From Larix kaempferi (Eukaryota; Streptophyta; Pinopsida; Pinales; Pinaceae), in the NCBI GenBank assembly GCA_027924585.1, contig BSBM01000140.1, positions 9,039,001 to 9,103,000 of the forward strand: a stretch of DNA of 64,000 nucleotides, given 5' to 3'. A program made the translations under genes and the position numbers. Below the pieces are notes generated by a model. The model worked only from the letters and a program-made list of their open reading frames with translations, searched no databases and was not told the origin of the DNA. Positions 1 through 11,057 of the stretch are shown one piece after another; within the stretch, counting starts at the first letter, position 1, and each line of letters opens with the position of its first letter.

Positions 1-737
1 AGCACGAAATATGGGGGGAGGTTTAACTGCCTTGGGTGGGGGAACCGTAGTGTATGGTTGTGGGCCTCTGCCCCCAGTGGGCCTGACGAATGGAGGGGGA
101 TTCGTCGACGACGAAGGAGTCGTGATACCGGGAGGTGGTTGGGTAGAAGTAACAATGGGTTGCACCGGTTGTAGGATGACATTTGGTGTCGGTGGAGGAA
201 CGGGAGGCGTAATATACCACACGGGTAATCCTAATGTTAACCCGGGGAGACTAAGGGTAGCCATAAACGGGGCGCTTACTACACCCGAAGGAGGAAATAG
301 AAAGGGGATTGTGTGGATAGGTGTAACACCGATGTGACTAGGGACCAATGGTGGTTTGGGTAACAAGGAGGGTTGATTACCGGGTGTTTGTGAAAGAGTG
401 CAGAGGTTAGCGACCTGGGTCTCCGGTGACGGTGGTGAAATGGCCTGGAATGTAGAGGTTATTGACGCCTCGGAGTAAAGTCTGGGTCCTACTGAGGAAA
501 TGAATGAGGTAGTTGCACCACAAACAGGTTGTTCAACCATGGTGAGACCATTTTCAGGTGTGGTAGGGGCCTTGGGATCGTAATAGGTGAGCTGGTCGAC
601 CTTGACCACGCGTCCCTCATGGGGGAACATCATGGTACGAAAAACGGATGAGGCAACCGCTTTCATGGCGTACATGTAGTTGCGACCAAGTAAAAGGTTA
701 TAGTCTAGTGGGGCATTGATGACCTCAATGTCAATGA
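1..737 (-). pseudogene. Gypsy-0 protease/pol continuation in a shifted frame (partial)
   Basis: After the gag-protease ORF stops at 731, another minus-strand frame stays open with no stop for about 240 codons to the left edge. Its start continues the aspartic-protease fold: it contains DYNLLLGRNYMYAMK (about 720-661), matching the conserved late-protease LLLGR motif of plant Gypsy elements. The rest is proline-rich, a linker before RT. The frame change falls in a short A run near 735-745, so a single-base indel is the simplest explanation. A recoding site is possible but unproven. No start codon applies because this is polyprotein interior. Confidence 0.7.
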
Positions 738-3541
738 GCACGGTTTTTACCCGCCAGCTGGACAGGGACATTGGCTAACAGACCTAGGGGTTGAGCCGAA
801 CGGCCGTCATAAGCTTGTAATGCAGTGGTGGACTGCTGGAGAGTAGGGGATCCCAACTTCTGCCAAACAAATGTGGACATGACGCATGTGGAGGCCCCTT
901 CATCGATAATGCACCGATGGATGACAAGATTCCGAACAGAAATGGAAACTTGGAATGCTAAAGAGGAAGGCAGGCGGGGTTCAGACTGGTCTGAATCGAA
1001 TGCGATCAACTGTGAATCATTGGGGTCAATGGCGCCAATGGCAGAGAGCAAAGTTTTGCGCTGCGAAGGACAGTTTTGCAAAACTTCTAAAGCAGACATG
1101 GCTGCAGGAGACTGGGCTAAGTCGTCTAGGATGTTGTAATTCGACGCAGCGCGAGCATTGGGATTACTGTTGATGCGACAAAGTGGGAAGCGAGGTGCTT
1201 TGGAAGCGCCATCAAGTGAAGCCGGAGGTATACGTAACGTTTGATCTGTGGGATTAACGTTAGTGTTCTTGTCGGTGGGAGGGGCTTCAGAGGTGGAGCC
1301 ATATTGGTTCCAACGAGTTTGGAGGTTAGCATCGGCAGTCGACATCATCAACAAATGGTGAGTACCTGAATCGAACATGGGTTGATCAGGGGCTGCATAA
1401 GTGATCTGCTGTGGTGGCACGTTTCCCTGAGGGGGGGCTAACGGCTGAGTGTTCACTACACCCTGGTTTGGAAAGGGGTTTTGCAGCACCAAAGGTTGAT
1501 GTTGAGGTGGTGGAGGGTTGGGTGGTGGCTGAGGAACCGCTTGCCCTTGACGATGGGCATCGTTGGTCCAGAGTTGCCGAGCTCGCTCCAAATGTGGGCA
1601 AGAATGCGTGTAATGACCATAGACCCCGAAAATAGAACAAGGGTGGTTTGTTCTGAGGTTATTATTTCTAGGCTGCTTAGGATTCCGATCCGGATTGCGG
1701 TTGGGAGGAGCAGCATTGTTATTTTGCGGAGGATTGGGAGGTGGAGGACCTTGCTGATGTTGTTGGTTATTACCATGGTTATGAACTCTACCACGGTTCT
1801 GTTGCGCACCTTGGTTGCGCTGGTTGTTTTGGTATTGGGGCTGATGTTGTTGTGCGTACACGTGCCCTTGAGCATTGGGGGGATTTTGGGGAGCCGCAGG
1901 TGCGGGAGCAGGTTGCGGTAGATAGTATGCAGGTGGAGGTGGAGGTGGTCCAGTTGCCTGTTGGGGTTGTTGGTACCCCTGAGCTGGTGGAGGTGTGAGG
2001 TTAGCTAGTGCAACCGGTTGTGGGTAATGCATGGGCTGTTGTGGGAACTGCATGGGGGTCTGTACCGTAGGTTGAGCATAGTATGTAGGAGGTACATATG
2101 CTGATGGCGCTTGGCCATAACAATGTTGTGGACAAGAGGGTCCATGAACGTGATGGGTCTGGTTTGTTGGAGCATAGGAAGTCGTCGCTCCGGAACTAGA
2201 TGTAGCCCTAGAAAGGTCTGGGGCGGGCATGGTGCTCACCATACTGAAAGGTTTTGCTTGCGGTGTAATTTGGCCAATAATGCCATCAGCGGCATGTGAT
2301 GCCCCCGGTGTGTCACCGCGTGCAGAGTCACCTCGTGGGGCGTCCGGTATGATCGTGTATAAGTAACCCGATTGGGCATAGATAAGGTCAAACTGTTGGG
2401 CCTTAAGGATGGCCTCCTCTTCAGACTGGGGTCTTTCAGAAGCTACATCCTTCGCAATGAGGGGAAGGAGGGATTTAAGGAACCAGTCTAAAAAGATTCG
2501 GTCGTCTAATTTGATCTTGCATAGGCTTCGGCGCCGACGCCAATCATGGATATGGTCAGTGATGTGCGTGGCCGTGTTCTGTCTGCAAGACAGTAGGATT
2601 TCGACGCCCGCATCATAGCGGACTGGTAGCTGAAAGAACTGCAGGAAGGTCGAGGCAAGGGAGGTAAATGTGGAATGCGTCCCATGGGGTTGCTCGATAT
2701 ACCATTTGGCTGCAGAGCCAGTGAAGGTGCGCTGTAATAAACGGAGGCGGACTGAGTCGTCCACTATGGAGTTGGAGGAACACCATAAATGGAAGGACAT
2801 GATGTGGTTTTGGGGGTCTTCTCCGGCCTTTCCCTCAAACTTAGGGATGTCAGAGGGAAGCTTAGTGGGCATATGGGGCCAAGCAGGATCATGCCTAATG
2901 GGGTCATTCGTAAGCCTAGCTAAATCTGGCAAGTTGAGACTTGCCATGTATGGTAGACTAGCGGATGTGGTGACCGGAACCGGGATTTGCCTAGCCATTG
3001 TGGTATGGTGTAGGGGTCCAGTAGCTCCTATAGGTATGCTAGGTATGGCGGGTATGTGCCCTCCAACAGGTGTGGCCTGATATGGGTTAGTACTCCCAAG
3101 TGCAACTTGGGTTACACTTGGGTTAGGAATCGCACTAGGGATTCCTGGTATATTACTACCGAGTGCAACGTGGGTTACACTTGGGTTAGGAATCGCACTA
3201 GGGATTCCTGGGATAGCATTCCCAAGTGCAACAGGAGTGACACTTGGGTTAGGAATCGTACTAGGGATTCCTGGGATAGGGTTTGTGGAAACCGAAGGGG
3301 GTATGACCCCCATGTTGGGCATGCCCATGACAGGTTGTGGTCCTGTGCTAGGCATTCCTAAATGTGGAGTGTTACCCATATTGGGCATACCCAAGGGGGT
3401 GGGTGTTGTCATGGATGGTATCTCCGCAGAAAGGTCTGCGGATGTCTGACCTATGGTTAATGTAAATTGTGGATCTTCTGGTGTTCCGGACATAATTGTG
3501 GTAGGTGGTAACTCTGTGGGGTTTTCGGATTCTACCTCCAA
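731..3541 (-). CDS. Gypsy-0 gag and start of protease
   Basis: A 936-codon open frame. Residues about 45-180 carry GMPNMG motifs and a 21-residue tandem repeat. Residues about 230-400 form the retrotransposon gag (capsid) domain, with a TFTGSAAKWYIE block. Residues 480-690 are Pro/Gln/Asn-rich. One zinc-knuckle-like stretch lies near residue 635, CSIFGVYGHYTHSC, where Phe sits at the expected second Cys. The protease motif IDEGAST is near residue 878, with DEGA instead of the usual DSG/DTG. Codon 1 as listed is TTG; the first in-frame ATG is residue 17 (3491-3493). The frame stays open upstream to 3736 through an Arg/Ser-rich segment without an ATG, so the true start is uncertain. The product would build the virus-like particle and process the polyprotein. 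Confidence 0.8.
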   Translation of the reverse strand: MEVESENPTELPPTTIMSGTPEDPQFTLTIGQTSADLSAEIPSMTTPTPLGMPNMGNTPHLGMPSTGPQPVMGMPNMGVIPPSVSTNPIPGIPSTIPNPSVTPVALGNAIPGIPSAIPNPSVTHVALGSNIPGIPSAIPNPSVTQVALGSTNPYQATPVGGHIPAIPSIPIGATGPLHHTTMARQIPVPVTTSASLPYMASLNLPDLARLTNDPIRHDPAWPHMPTKLPSDIPKFEGKAGEDPQNHIMSFHLWCSSNSIVDDSVRLRLLQRTFTGSAAKWYIEQPHGTHSTFTSLASTFLQFFQLPVRYDAGVEILLSCRQNTATHITDHIHDWRRRRSLCKIKLDDRIFLDWFLKSLLPLIAKDVASERPQSEEEAILKAQQFDLIYAQSGYLYTIIPDAPRGDSARGDTPGASHAADGIIGQITPQAKPFSMVSTMPAPDLSRATSSSGATTSYAPTNQTHHVHGPSCPQHCYGQAPSAYVPPTYYAQPTVQTPMQFPQQPMHYPQPVALANLTPPPAQGYQQPQQATGPPPPPPAYYLPQPAPAPAAPQNPPNAQGHVYAQQHQPQYQNNQRNQGAQQNRGRVHNHGNNQQHQQGPPPPNPPQNNNAAPPNRNPDRNPKQPRNNNLRTNHPCSIFGVYGHYTHSCPHLERARQLWTNDAHRQGQAVPQPPPNPPPPQHQPLVLQNPFPNQGVVNTQPLAPPQGNVPPQQITYAAPDQPMFDSGTHHLLMMSTADANLQTRWNQYGSTSEAPPTDKNTNVNPTDQTLRIPPASLDGASKAPRFPLCRINSNPNARAASNYNILDDLAQSPAAMSALEVLQNCPSQRKTLLSAIGAIDPNDSQLIAFDSDQSEPRLPSSLAFQVSISVRNLVIHRCIIDEGASTCVMSTFVWQKLGSPTLQQSTTALQAYDGRSAQPLGLLANVPVQLAGKNRAH
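3088..3286 (-). repeat. 63-bp in-frame tandem repeat within Gypsy-0 gag
   Basis: About three copies of a 63-bp unit (starts near 3112, 3175 and 3238) encode a 21-residue motif built on IPGIPSAIPNPSVT and VALG. The period is an exact codon multiple, so copy number can change without breaking the frame. The units differ at a few bases. Confidence 0.8.
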
Positions 3542-3736
3542 ATCAAAGGTGAAGTGGGGTATGTCAGAATCGGATGACCGTCTAGATGATCGACGATGTG
3601 TCGAATCAAGGGATAATGCTCTGCGTCCGTGACGTGGAGAGCCAAGTGGACTAAACTCTGGGAGTTCGCCCTGTAGACGACGAGAACGTCTAGAATTCTC
3701 AATGGTGGGAATATGTTTTTTATGTAAAAATTTGTT

Positions 3737-5517
3737 TTAAGTATCAGGTGGTGATATATGTATGTAAAAGACTCAAAACCCTAATGCAACCAAGGGTGCA
3801 AAAAGGGGAGTGAAAAAAAAGAAGGCTCACAGGCCAAAAAATCAATCCTCAAAAAATGCACTTATTCTAGCAGCTGTGCTACAATAAGTGGAGGAATGCA
3901 ACAACCGGTCAGAATACCAACATGCAAGCGGCTCCTAGAAAAAATAGGTGTAACTAGACTCAAAAGGTGGTAAAGATCATGCAAACACCTAATCTAAAAG
4001 TATTGTGACTCAAACAGACGATATCCCCTGCAAGGTGATGAAATCCAAGTCAGACAATATGAATGTAGAGACAACGGCTAGATATCCCCCTACCGGGAGG
4101 GACACCGGGTAATCAATCCTAAAAAGACAGGCTACTAGGATACTCCGTTCATGACGCGTCGAGAAAAGGTAAATCTGCCGTTTGGTCCTTTGATCGCAAT
4201 ATCCCAATACAGGGATATCCCGAGAACTGCGAATGGTAGCCCTTCGGTTACTGAATGGGTTTCGGTATCCCACTCAGGCTTCCGGAACCATCCTCGCGAC
4301 TTCAACCCTCCTAGGGGAGAGGCCTTCCCACAAACCGGTTGTGACCGCGCCAAAAAGTACTAAGAGATTTTAGCTCCCTAATTGGACAACTTCTATGTCT
4401 CAGATGTATGAACTGAGGGGTGTTATTGGAACACCTATCCCCCCAATACTACCTAGCTACAAGAATTCTTTTCGTGTTCCCCAAGTGGGGTTAAGAGTGT
4501 GTTCAAATTAGGGTAAGTTTTAAGTCTTAGTTCAATTAAGTGATCGTGTGAGTGCACGTGAGGTGTTATAAACTGAACTTGAAAAAATTAAATGCTTTAA
4601 GGGAAATTTTTCAAAAAATAAAGGACTTTTCGAAAAATAACGAGCAAATATTTAAGACTTTTTTCACTAAAAAGAAATTAATTTGTTTTTTCAAAAATAA
4701 CTCAAAAAATAATGGATTTTTTGGATTTATGAAAGCAAATAATAAACTTCTAAAAGAAATAAATGGATTTCTTCGTTTCAATAAAATTTGCTAAGGGCAA
4801 GATTCTAAAGAAGTAAACAAGAAAAAATTTGAATCTAGATAAAGAATGCAAAATGAATCTTTCTTTCACTTTCTTGAAAATTTTTAAAAAGATATATGTA
4901 TGCACTTTTAAATAGTAAAAAAATTTTCTAAATCTGGAAAATATGCAGGATTTTATACTGTAAAAAATATGCTATGGGCAGAAAGTACAGTAAAAAATAT
5001 TTTTCAAAATCGGGATGGCCGAATGAAAAAATTCAGCCGCGCGGGTTTTGGACGAACAGCCGCGATGGGCCGCGCGGGTTTTGGCCGATCAGTCGCGATG
5101 GACCGCGCGGGTTTTGGACGCACAGTCGCGATGGACCGCGCAGGTTTTGTGCGCACAGTCGCGATGGACAGCGCGGAAAAAGGCCGCGAAGCCGCGGTGT
5201 GCAGCGCGGAAAAACACAGAAGAGTCGCGATGGACCGCGCGACTGTCTGGAAAAAGGCCGCGATGGACCGCGCGGAAAAATGCAGAAAAGTCGCGATGGA
5301 CCGCGCGACTGTCTGACAAAAAGCCGCGAGGCGGAAGCCGTGCACGGAAAACGAGAAACGAACTCGAAAATTTAAAATTTAGGGCTGTTTTTTGGGGCCA
5401 AATCTTAGAACAGCAATGGATCTGCTGTCTAAGATGGCAGATCTATGGATCTAATGGTTAAAAACTCATAAAAACTAAGATTTAATGGCAAAGCTAGAGA
5501 TCTAAAGTTCAAACCAA
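3737..5517 (-). other. Gypsy-0 5' leader between PBS and gag
   Basis: About 1.8 kb lies between the PBS and the open gag frame. It has many stops in all minus frames and is A-rich around 4550-5000. No coding capacity is supported except for the minisatellite described separately. Long leaders are known for some plant Gypsy lineages, and this one probably holds packaging and translation signals, but none is recognisable. Confidence 0.6.
5037..5330. repeat. 33-bp GC-rich minisatellite in Gypsy-0 leader
   Basis: Four regular 33-bp units from 5037 begin ccgcgcgggttttgg and end in cgcgatgga. They continue into degenerate variants in which ggttttg is replaced by ggaaaaa, up to about 5330. The block is GC-rich in an AT-rich leader. 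All three plus frames and two minus frames stay open across it because 33 is a multiple of three and the unit lacks stops. Those open frames are treated as a by-product, not as genes. Confidence 0.85.
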
Positions 5518-5530
5518 AGCGGAGTCGCCA
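5518..5530 (-). promoter_or_regulatory. Primer-binding site of Gypsy-0 (Arg-tRNA type)
   Basis: Read on the minus strand this is TGGCGACTCCGCT, five bases inside the LTR end. It begins with the TGG complementary to tRNA CCA-3' and resembles the PBS reported for Ogre/Tat elements. Confidence 0.65.
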
Positions 5531-5535
5531 AAAAC

Positions 5536-6255
5536 TGTTGGCTCGGTTTTGCAACCAAGCTTAGTGCTATGGGCACCTACTAACTAGTAGTAGCAGTTTC
5601 AATAGAAATAAAAACAATAAACTAATTAAACAAGACTATTCATGGATCTAAGCAAAGATATTAAGCAAATAACAAAGATAATTTAAAATCAAGAACAAGA
5701 ACATATAAAAATAATAAATTTGTATTGAAATAATGGGGCAAGCAAGTGCTTGCGGAATCAATACCTCTAATGGTGAGGTTGAATGGCTCCAAGGATGAGC
5801 AACTCCAATCTCCAATGGTCTCTTCTCCAATGTGGTTTGCAATGGCTAAAATGCTCAGGGGAGATTTCAGCAGCATAAGGATGAGATAATGGATGGATCT
5901 GAAATGAGGAGCCCCTACCACCTTTTTATAGGTTTTGGTGGTGAGGAATACCATTTGTGGTTTTGTGGAAACCAATGGTATTGACCAACATGGTTTAGGT
6001 AATTTTCCCTCCTTTTTCCTTTTTTGAATAAAAATAATATTTTAATTCCCTTTTTAATATTTTTGGGAATTTGGACCATTTTCGAGGGTTTTTTATGATT
6101 TTCTTGGAAAAATAATCTTTTTTAATGGAAAAAGGGGTGTACCAAGGTCTTTTGGTGACCTTTTGTTGGTTTCAGAGGCTCAGATGGTGGAAAAGTGGAC
6201 AAATGGGTCATGTGAATAGGAAAATGAGCTAGTGAGCACTTTTTGGGTGTTAACA
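5536..6255 (-). repeat. 5' LTR of Gypsy-0
   Basis: In plus orientation it begins tgttggctcgg and ends gggtgttaaca, so in element orientation it is TGTTAACACC...CCAACA with the canonical TG...CA ends. The inner edge is set by the PBS five bases away, and the outer edge by the switch to Copia-1 tail sequence. The second LTR is not in the window, so the boundary rests on these motifs alone. Length about 720 bp. Confidence 0.75.
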
Positions 6256-6963
6256 CATCCCATGACTTATTACGGGCACACAGACCAACCTATCGGATCT
6301 CCTAGGGAAATATTACATGTCCTCCCAGAGTAATGCCTCGAAAGAGAATCCCAGGATTGATTACGAGCACACAGCCCAACCTAACGGATCTCCCAGGTCT
6401 TCTTACATGCTCATATGCACAACCTATCCACGGCCACAGAGTATCAACCTGATACTCACCATACATTGTCCTGATGTACATGATCAGCCTGACCATCATC
6501 ATAGCATCGGCCTGATGCATATCATCCAGAGTATCATCCTAATACACATGATCATCCTAATCACCATCACTGCATCGTCCTGATGCATGTCATCGAGAGC
6601 ATCATCCTGATACTCATCACATATGATCATCTTGATCATTGTCATAGCATCATCTTGATGTATATCATCTGGAGAAACATCCTGAAGCTTATCATCCATG
6701 ATCATCCTGATCATACAATGCATCCACCCGATGCATACCAAGTATCTACCTGATACATATCATCATACATGATCATACAATGTATCCACCTGATACATAC
6801 ACAAATACATGATCCAACTAATCATATCAAGCATCCAACATGATGCGTATACAAATAGTAACTGGAGCATCGTCATAATTCTCATCGCACAACGCTTACA
6901 TCCATAGCCATGGGAAGGATACTCCTCTCACCATGCTTGGAATGGCTCCTGCAAATGTGTCCA
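6256..6963 (-). repeat. Copia-1 3' tail with tetranucleotide-like repeats
   Basis: Downstream of the pol stop is about 700 bp rich in atcatcctgat / gatcatcctgatc motifs, ending with sequence related to agtcctggga. The same kinds of repeat follow pol in Copia-2. It has no coding content. It joins the Gypsy-0 LTR directly at 6255/6256. Confidence 0.7.
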
Positions 6964-8407
6964 TCACTTCTTCCTCGAAGTGTCATCAATCTGAAGAACA
7001 CCAAGCCTCTCTCTGAAGTACTCAAACTTCACTCTGGCTAGTGGTTTCATCAACACATCTGCAACCTGCTCATCCGTCACAACATACATCAGCTTCACTG
7101 CTCCTCTCTACACCATATCCCTTATATAGTGATATTTGATCTCAATGTGCTTCGACCTATCATGGAACACCGGGTTCTCAGATAGCTTCAAACAACTTTG
7201 GTTGTCACAAAAGATACCAGTAGCCTCCAACAGAAGATCAAATAGCTCAAACAGTAGCTTCCTCAGCCATACTGCCTCACAACTATCCGAACAAGCTGCA
7301 ACATACTCTGCTTCGACTATACTCAATGCTACGCAGGACTACTTCCTGCTAAACCAAGAGATCGCACTTGATCCCATATTGAAGCAGCACCCAGAAGTGC
7401 TCTTCCTATTTGCAACACTGCCTACCCAATCTGAATCAACATAACCCTGCAGGTTAAACTTTTTATTTGCATCATACTTGAGCCCATAATCAATTGTACC
7501 CTTTAGGTACGTCAGAATATGCTTTACAGCAACCAGGTGAACACCTCTGGGATCTGTTAGGAACTGGATCAATGTGTTCACCGCAAAGAAAATATCTGGT
7601 CTCGTGTTTTTCAGGTATATCAATGACCCAATCATCTGACGATACATAGTGACATCAACCAAATCAGTTGAAGCATCACACATAAGCTTCAGGTTTGATG
7701 CCATAGGTGTGGCCATGGCCTTGCAGTCCATCATCCCGAACCTTTTCAGAATCTCTATTGCATACTTCCCTTGTTCAAGGAAGATTCCATCTGCACTCTA
7801 CCACACCTCCATGCCTAGAAAGTAGTGCATCATCCCCAATTCCTTCATCTCGAACTCGACAGCAAGCTTCCTCTTCATGTCAGCAATCAATCTATCGTCA
7901 CCAAGTCCTAGGAGCTCGCTTCAAGCCATACAAGGATTTCTTCAACTTGCACACATATGACTCCCTGTCATATGTCTCAAAACCGAGTGGCTGCTCCACA
8001 TACACTTCCTCCTTGACTACGCCATTCAAGAAAGCTGTCTTGACATCCATCTCGTGTATCTTCTATTTCATCACTGCAACTAGAGCAAGTACTATTCTAA
8101 TGGAAGTATATCTGGCTACAGGAGCAAAAGTCTCTTCATAGTCTATTCTCTCTTTCTGGGAGAAGCCACGAGCTACAAATTTTGCTTTGTATTTCTCTAT
8201 GCTACCAACTGCAGCATGCTTGATCTTATAGATCCACTTGGAAGTCACAACAGACTTCCCTTCAGGTCTTGGGACCACATCCCAAACATCATTCTTCATG
8301 ATCGACGGATCATGGCATTCTTCCATTACTTCATCCTAGATCCTGGGAACTTCAATATCTTCAATAGATGGCTTTGTTACTGGAACAAATGTGGTATACG
8401 ATCTTTC
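6964..8407 (-). pseudogene. Copia-1 pol remnant (RT-RNase H)
   Basis: Three open pieces can be recognised in order on the minus strand. 8326-8063 is the RT N-terminal part with VVTSKWIYKIKHA and FVARGFSQKE. 7734-7339 carries the RT thumb with GSLIYL and the RNase H start DSDW. 7326-7108 is the RNase H end with CDNQSC and KHIEIKYHYIRD. Around 7900 the sequence jumps from a GLKRAP segment to one encoding RLIADMK, so the intervening RT core including the YMDD box is gone. Pol ends at a TGA near 6964. The mix of stops, frame changes and this deletion marks it as dead. Confidence 0.85.
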
Positions 8408-11045
8408 CTACAAGACAAGTTAAATTGCATGATTAGAAACATCTCATAGTTTTCAGAACAATTTCTTACACATAAAGAAATATGTCATACAGTCATGCAA
8501 TTATTTTAGCCAATGCTTCAATACAACATTTATCCATATCCCGTAACTTTCTAGATGCCTTCCAATCTCTACCAGAACATTGTTAAGAGTGTGCACAACT
8601 CCCAACATGTCAGCAAAGAGGTTTCATTCTAGATAAGTAGCAATGGAATGTTGTACAGTGCCATAGGCCACTTACCCATTACATGCATATTAGTAGTATA
8701 CTGTTCATTAATGCAATTATTCTAATATGCATAATATACATCCTAAATCTAGGAACATAAGTATGTACATGAATGAACAACATCATTTAAGTAATCATAA
8801 AGGACAATTCAAATACTTATCTTTGTTTAGTTGTAGGGTGGACTCCCTCTCAATCTTTTCTTCCTTGCAAGAACTACTGGAGTGTTCTCCCTCTTGATCT
8901 TTGCTTCTTGGATTACCCGTCCTTGAACTTATTTTCATCTTGGACCACTATGCATGCTTAAGTGTGCACTAGTGTCATCCTCAAGATCTCATACATGATC
9001 ATACATCCATTAGTATAATCTCAATACTATCAAAATGTTATGATCCTAATTAAACTTAACATGTATGGTCATAATCATTTCATACATAGGTAATAAGCAT
9101 TAGCATTTTCAGGGAAAACTTCTTTTACTCATGCATAATCTTATTTGACCATAGGACTCTTATGGTTAGTCATATCATCAATCAAAGTAAGAAACATAAT
9201 ATGCATAAACCCTTGATTACTTAAACTTCTAACTTCAAGAATAATCATTATCATTCATACAAAAGTATAAGATCCTAACACAAGGTAGGATTCTAACTTG
9301 ATATAGGAAAAACATACCTGGTTATCATGTTTGCTAGTTATGTCTAACATACCCGCATTATGTCTTCTTGTTCTCTTCAATGACTTGTGCTATTAACCTG
9401 CATATCTCATAGGTTAAGCATTTTAGAACCAAATTATACATACCTCGTAAGTAGAGCTTCATGAGTCTTTGTCTTCATGTCACCATGGTCATATGCTCTT
9501 GATCTAGAACTTGATTTGTCTTTCTTGATGTACCTTACATGTTAGCGGACAACATCAACCTCATACAACAACATGGTGCATTAGTACAATCATAAATGTC
9601 ATAACCCTATACATGCATTCATACTTTTACTAGAGTGATAAGACAAGTCTAAAATTAATCAATATTGTACTAACCTCAATAATATGAAGACAAACATATC
9701 ATAACCTTAATCATGAACATATTTCAAAACATACCTATATCTCCTCAAGTCATACATGTCGAGATTGCTTGTAGACTTCTTATGTAAGGCCTTAGCCTCA
9801 TCTCCCTATGGAACAAGAACTTCTTCACTTATGCAGGTGACTAATCCATTCTCTTCTAGGATTAACCCAATCCACTTTGATTTACAGAAACTGGATCTGG
9901 AGTTGGATTAGGGTTTGTTAGAGAAACCCTAAAAATTCAAACTTTGAATTTCAAACTTTGAATTTCAAACTTCTGAAATGATAGAAAGATGCGCATTTCT
10001 GAGCTGGTCAAGCTGGTATACTCAGAATTTGAAAACTGCAAAGTTTCACCCCTCAAAATTGCCTTTTAGATTTCCGGATTCACTAGGGAGGACCCTGAAT
10101 TAGGGTTTGAGTTTCCCGGAGCTTCAACCAACCAAATAGTTTGATCCAAAGCTCTAAACTTTGATTTTTCCAAGGAGCTTCCAGATATGGTCACAGATTT
10201 CAAAAATTCTCATTTTTGCAGAAGCCCTAATTTTTCACTTTTCCAATCAAAGTCCTGAACTAGGGTTTGATCAAGCCCGGCCTTCTACCCAACCAAAAAA
10301 TTTGATCTTGGTCTCTAAATTTTGCTTTTTATGAGGATTATCCATCCGTGGTCTTCGATACAAAAAATTCCAACATTCTTTGAAACCCTGAATTCCCGGA
10401 GCCATGAATGAAGGTGCTAAAAATCCAATTCTATTTTGACAGAAATATGCACCTGATTGTTTCTGGTGTAACTCCGAAATTTCAGATCTATAGGGTTTGA
10501 AAATTCTACCTGTGGTATCCTAACCTATTAAATTTCCAACCCCACAGGTATGACCTCAAATGGATTCTTTGAGATAGATGTATGCCAAGTGTCGCAACGT
10601 GACCTGTTTATGGGATAAAACAGGAGAGCGAACTTGTATGGCATTCCATGTGTCACTGGTTCAACTTCGGCCTCTGAAAACCTTATCTGAGAAACTACAG
10701 TCCGTGCACTACCTGTCACTTTTTACTAAATTTCATTTGGAGCTTCCTAGCCCAAGTTGTGACCTTTTTTCCTAGGTGACCTTTTTATGACTGAGATCTG
10801 GAAGAGGCAGAAACCCTAGATTGTACAGATCATAAAACAAAAAGTACAACGAACTAGAAGTTTTGCTTCGGACACAAGATACATTGGGATATTATCTTCG
10901 ACCTGTAAACGTTTCAGATCTTGAAACGTTTCCAAAATGTATTTATAGTGAAAGTGCTACGATGACTAGGTTTTTCTATATCAAGCCCTAGCTTCGCAAG
11001 TGCAACAAGTGTCATGAATGCCATACCATGCATTCTTTCAGGCTA
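8408..11045 (-). other. Copia-1 5' internal region with splice-donor-like sites
   Basis: About 2.6 kb between PBS and pol has no long ORF but is collinear with Copia-2 20720-23503. On the minus strand it holds three AG|GTATGT donor-like sites (GTATGT at 9734-9729, 9443-9438 and 9317-9312). A TAG acceptor at 8408 lies directly before the first recognisable pol codons and has an upstream ttctaat branch-like motif. The leader part (about 10070-10400) contains two related ~150-bp units with 'tagggtttga' and 'ccaaccaaa' motifs. No gag is recognised with confidence. Confidence 0.6.
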
Positions 11046-11057
11046 GCTCCGATACCA
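11046..11057 (-). promoter_or_regulatory. PBS of Copia-1
   Basis: Minus-strand TGGTATCGGAGC directly follows the LTR. It is one base off the initiator-Met tRNA PBS TGGTATCAGAGC seen intact in Copia-2. Confidence 0.85.

Larger units (their letters stand above)
1..6255 (-). mobile_element. Gypsy-0: 5' half of a Ty3/Gypsy LTR retrotransposon
   Basis: On the minus strand the order is 5' LTR (5536-6255), PBS (5518-5530), a leader of about 1.8 kb, then gag-protease running off the left edge. RT, RNase H, integrase and the 3' LTR would lie outside the window. A PBS starting TGGCGACTCCGCT resembles the Arg-tRNA PBS of plant Tat/Ogre elements (family knowledge), which suggests but does not prove that lineage. 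The LTR abuts the repeat tail of Copia-1 at 6256, so the element probably inserted into Copia-1. The expected partner TSD is outside the window, so nesting is inferred. The coding region is frameshifted near 735-745, so this copy is unlikely to be autonomous. Confidence 0.85.

Noticed and set aside
5037-5330. CRISPR-like regular repeat array
   Set aside because: The units are contiguous with no unique spacers, and the DNA is clearly eukaryotic.
4969-5461. Overlapping open frames of 75-137 codons on both strands
   Set aside because: They are all products of the stop-free 33-bp minisatellite; composition is repetitive and no frame has a domain.
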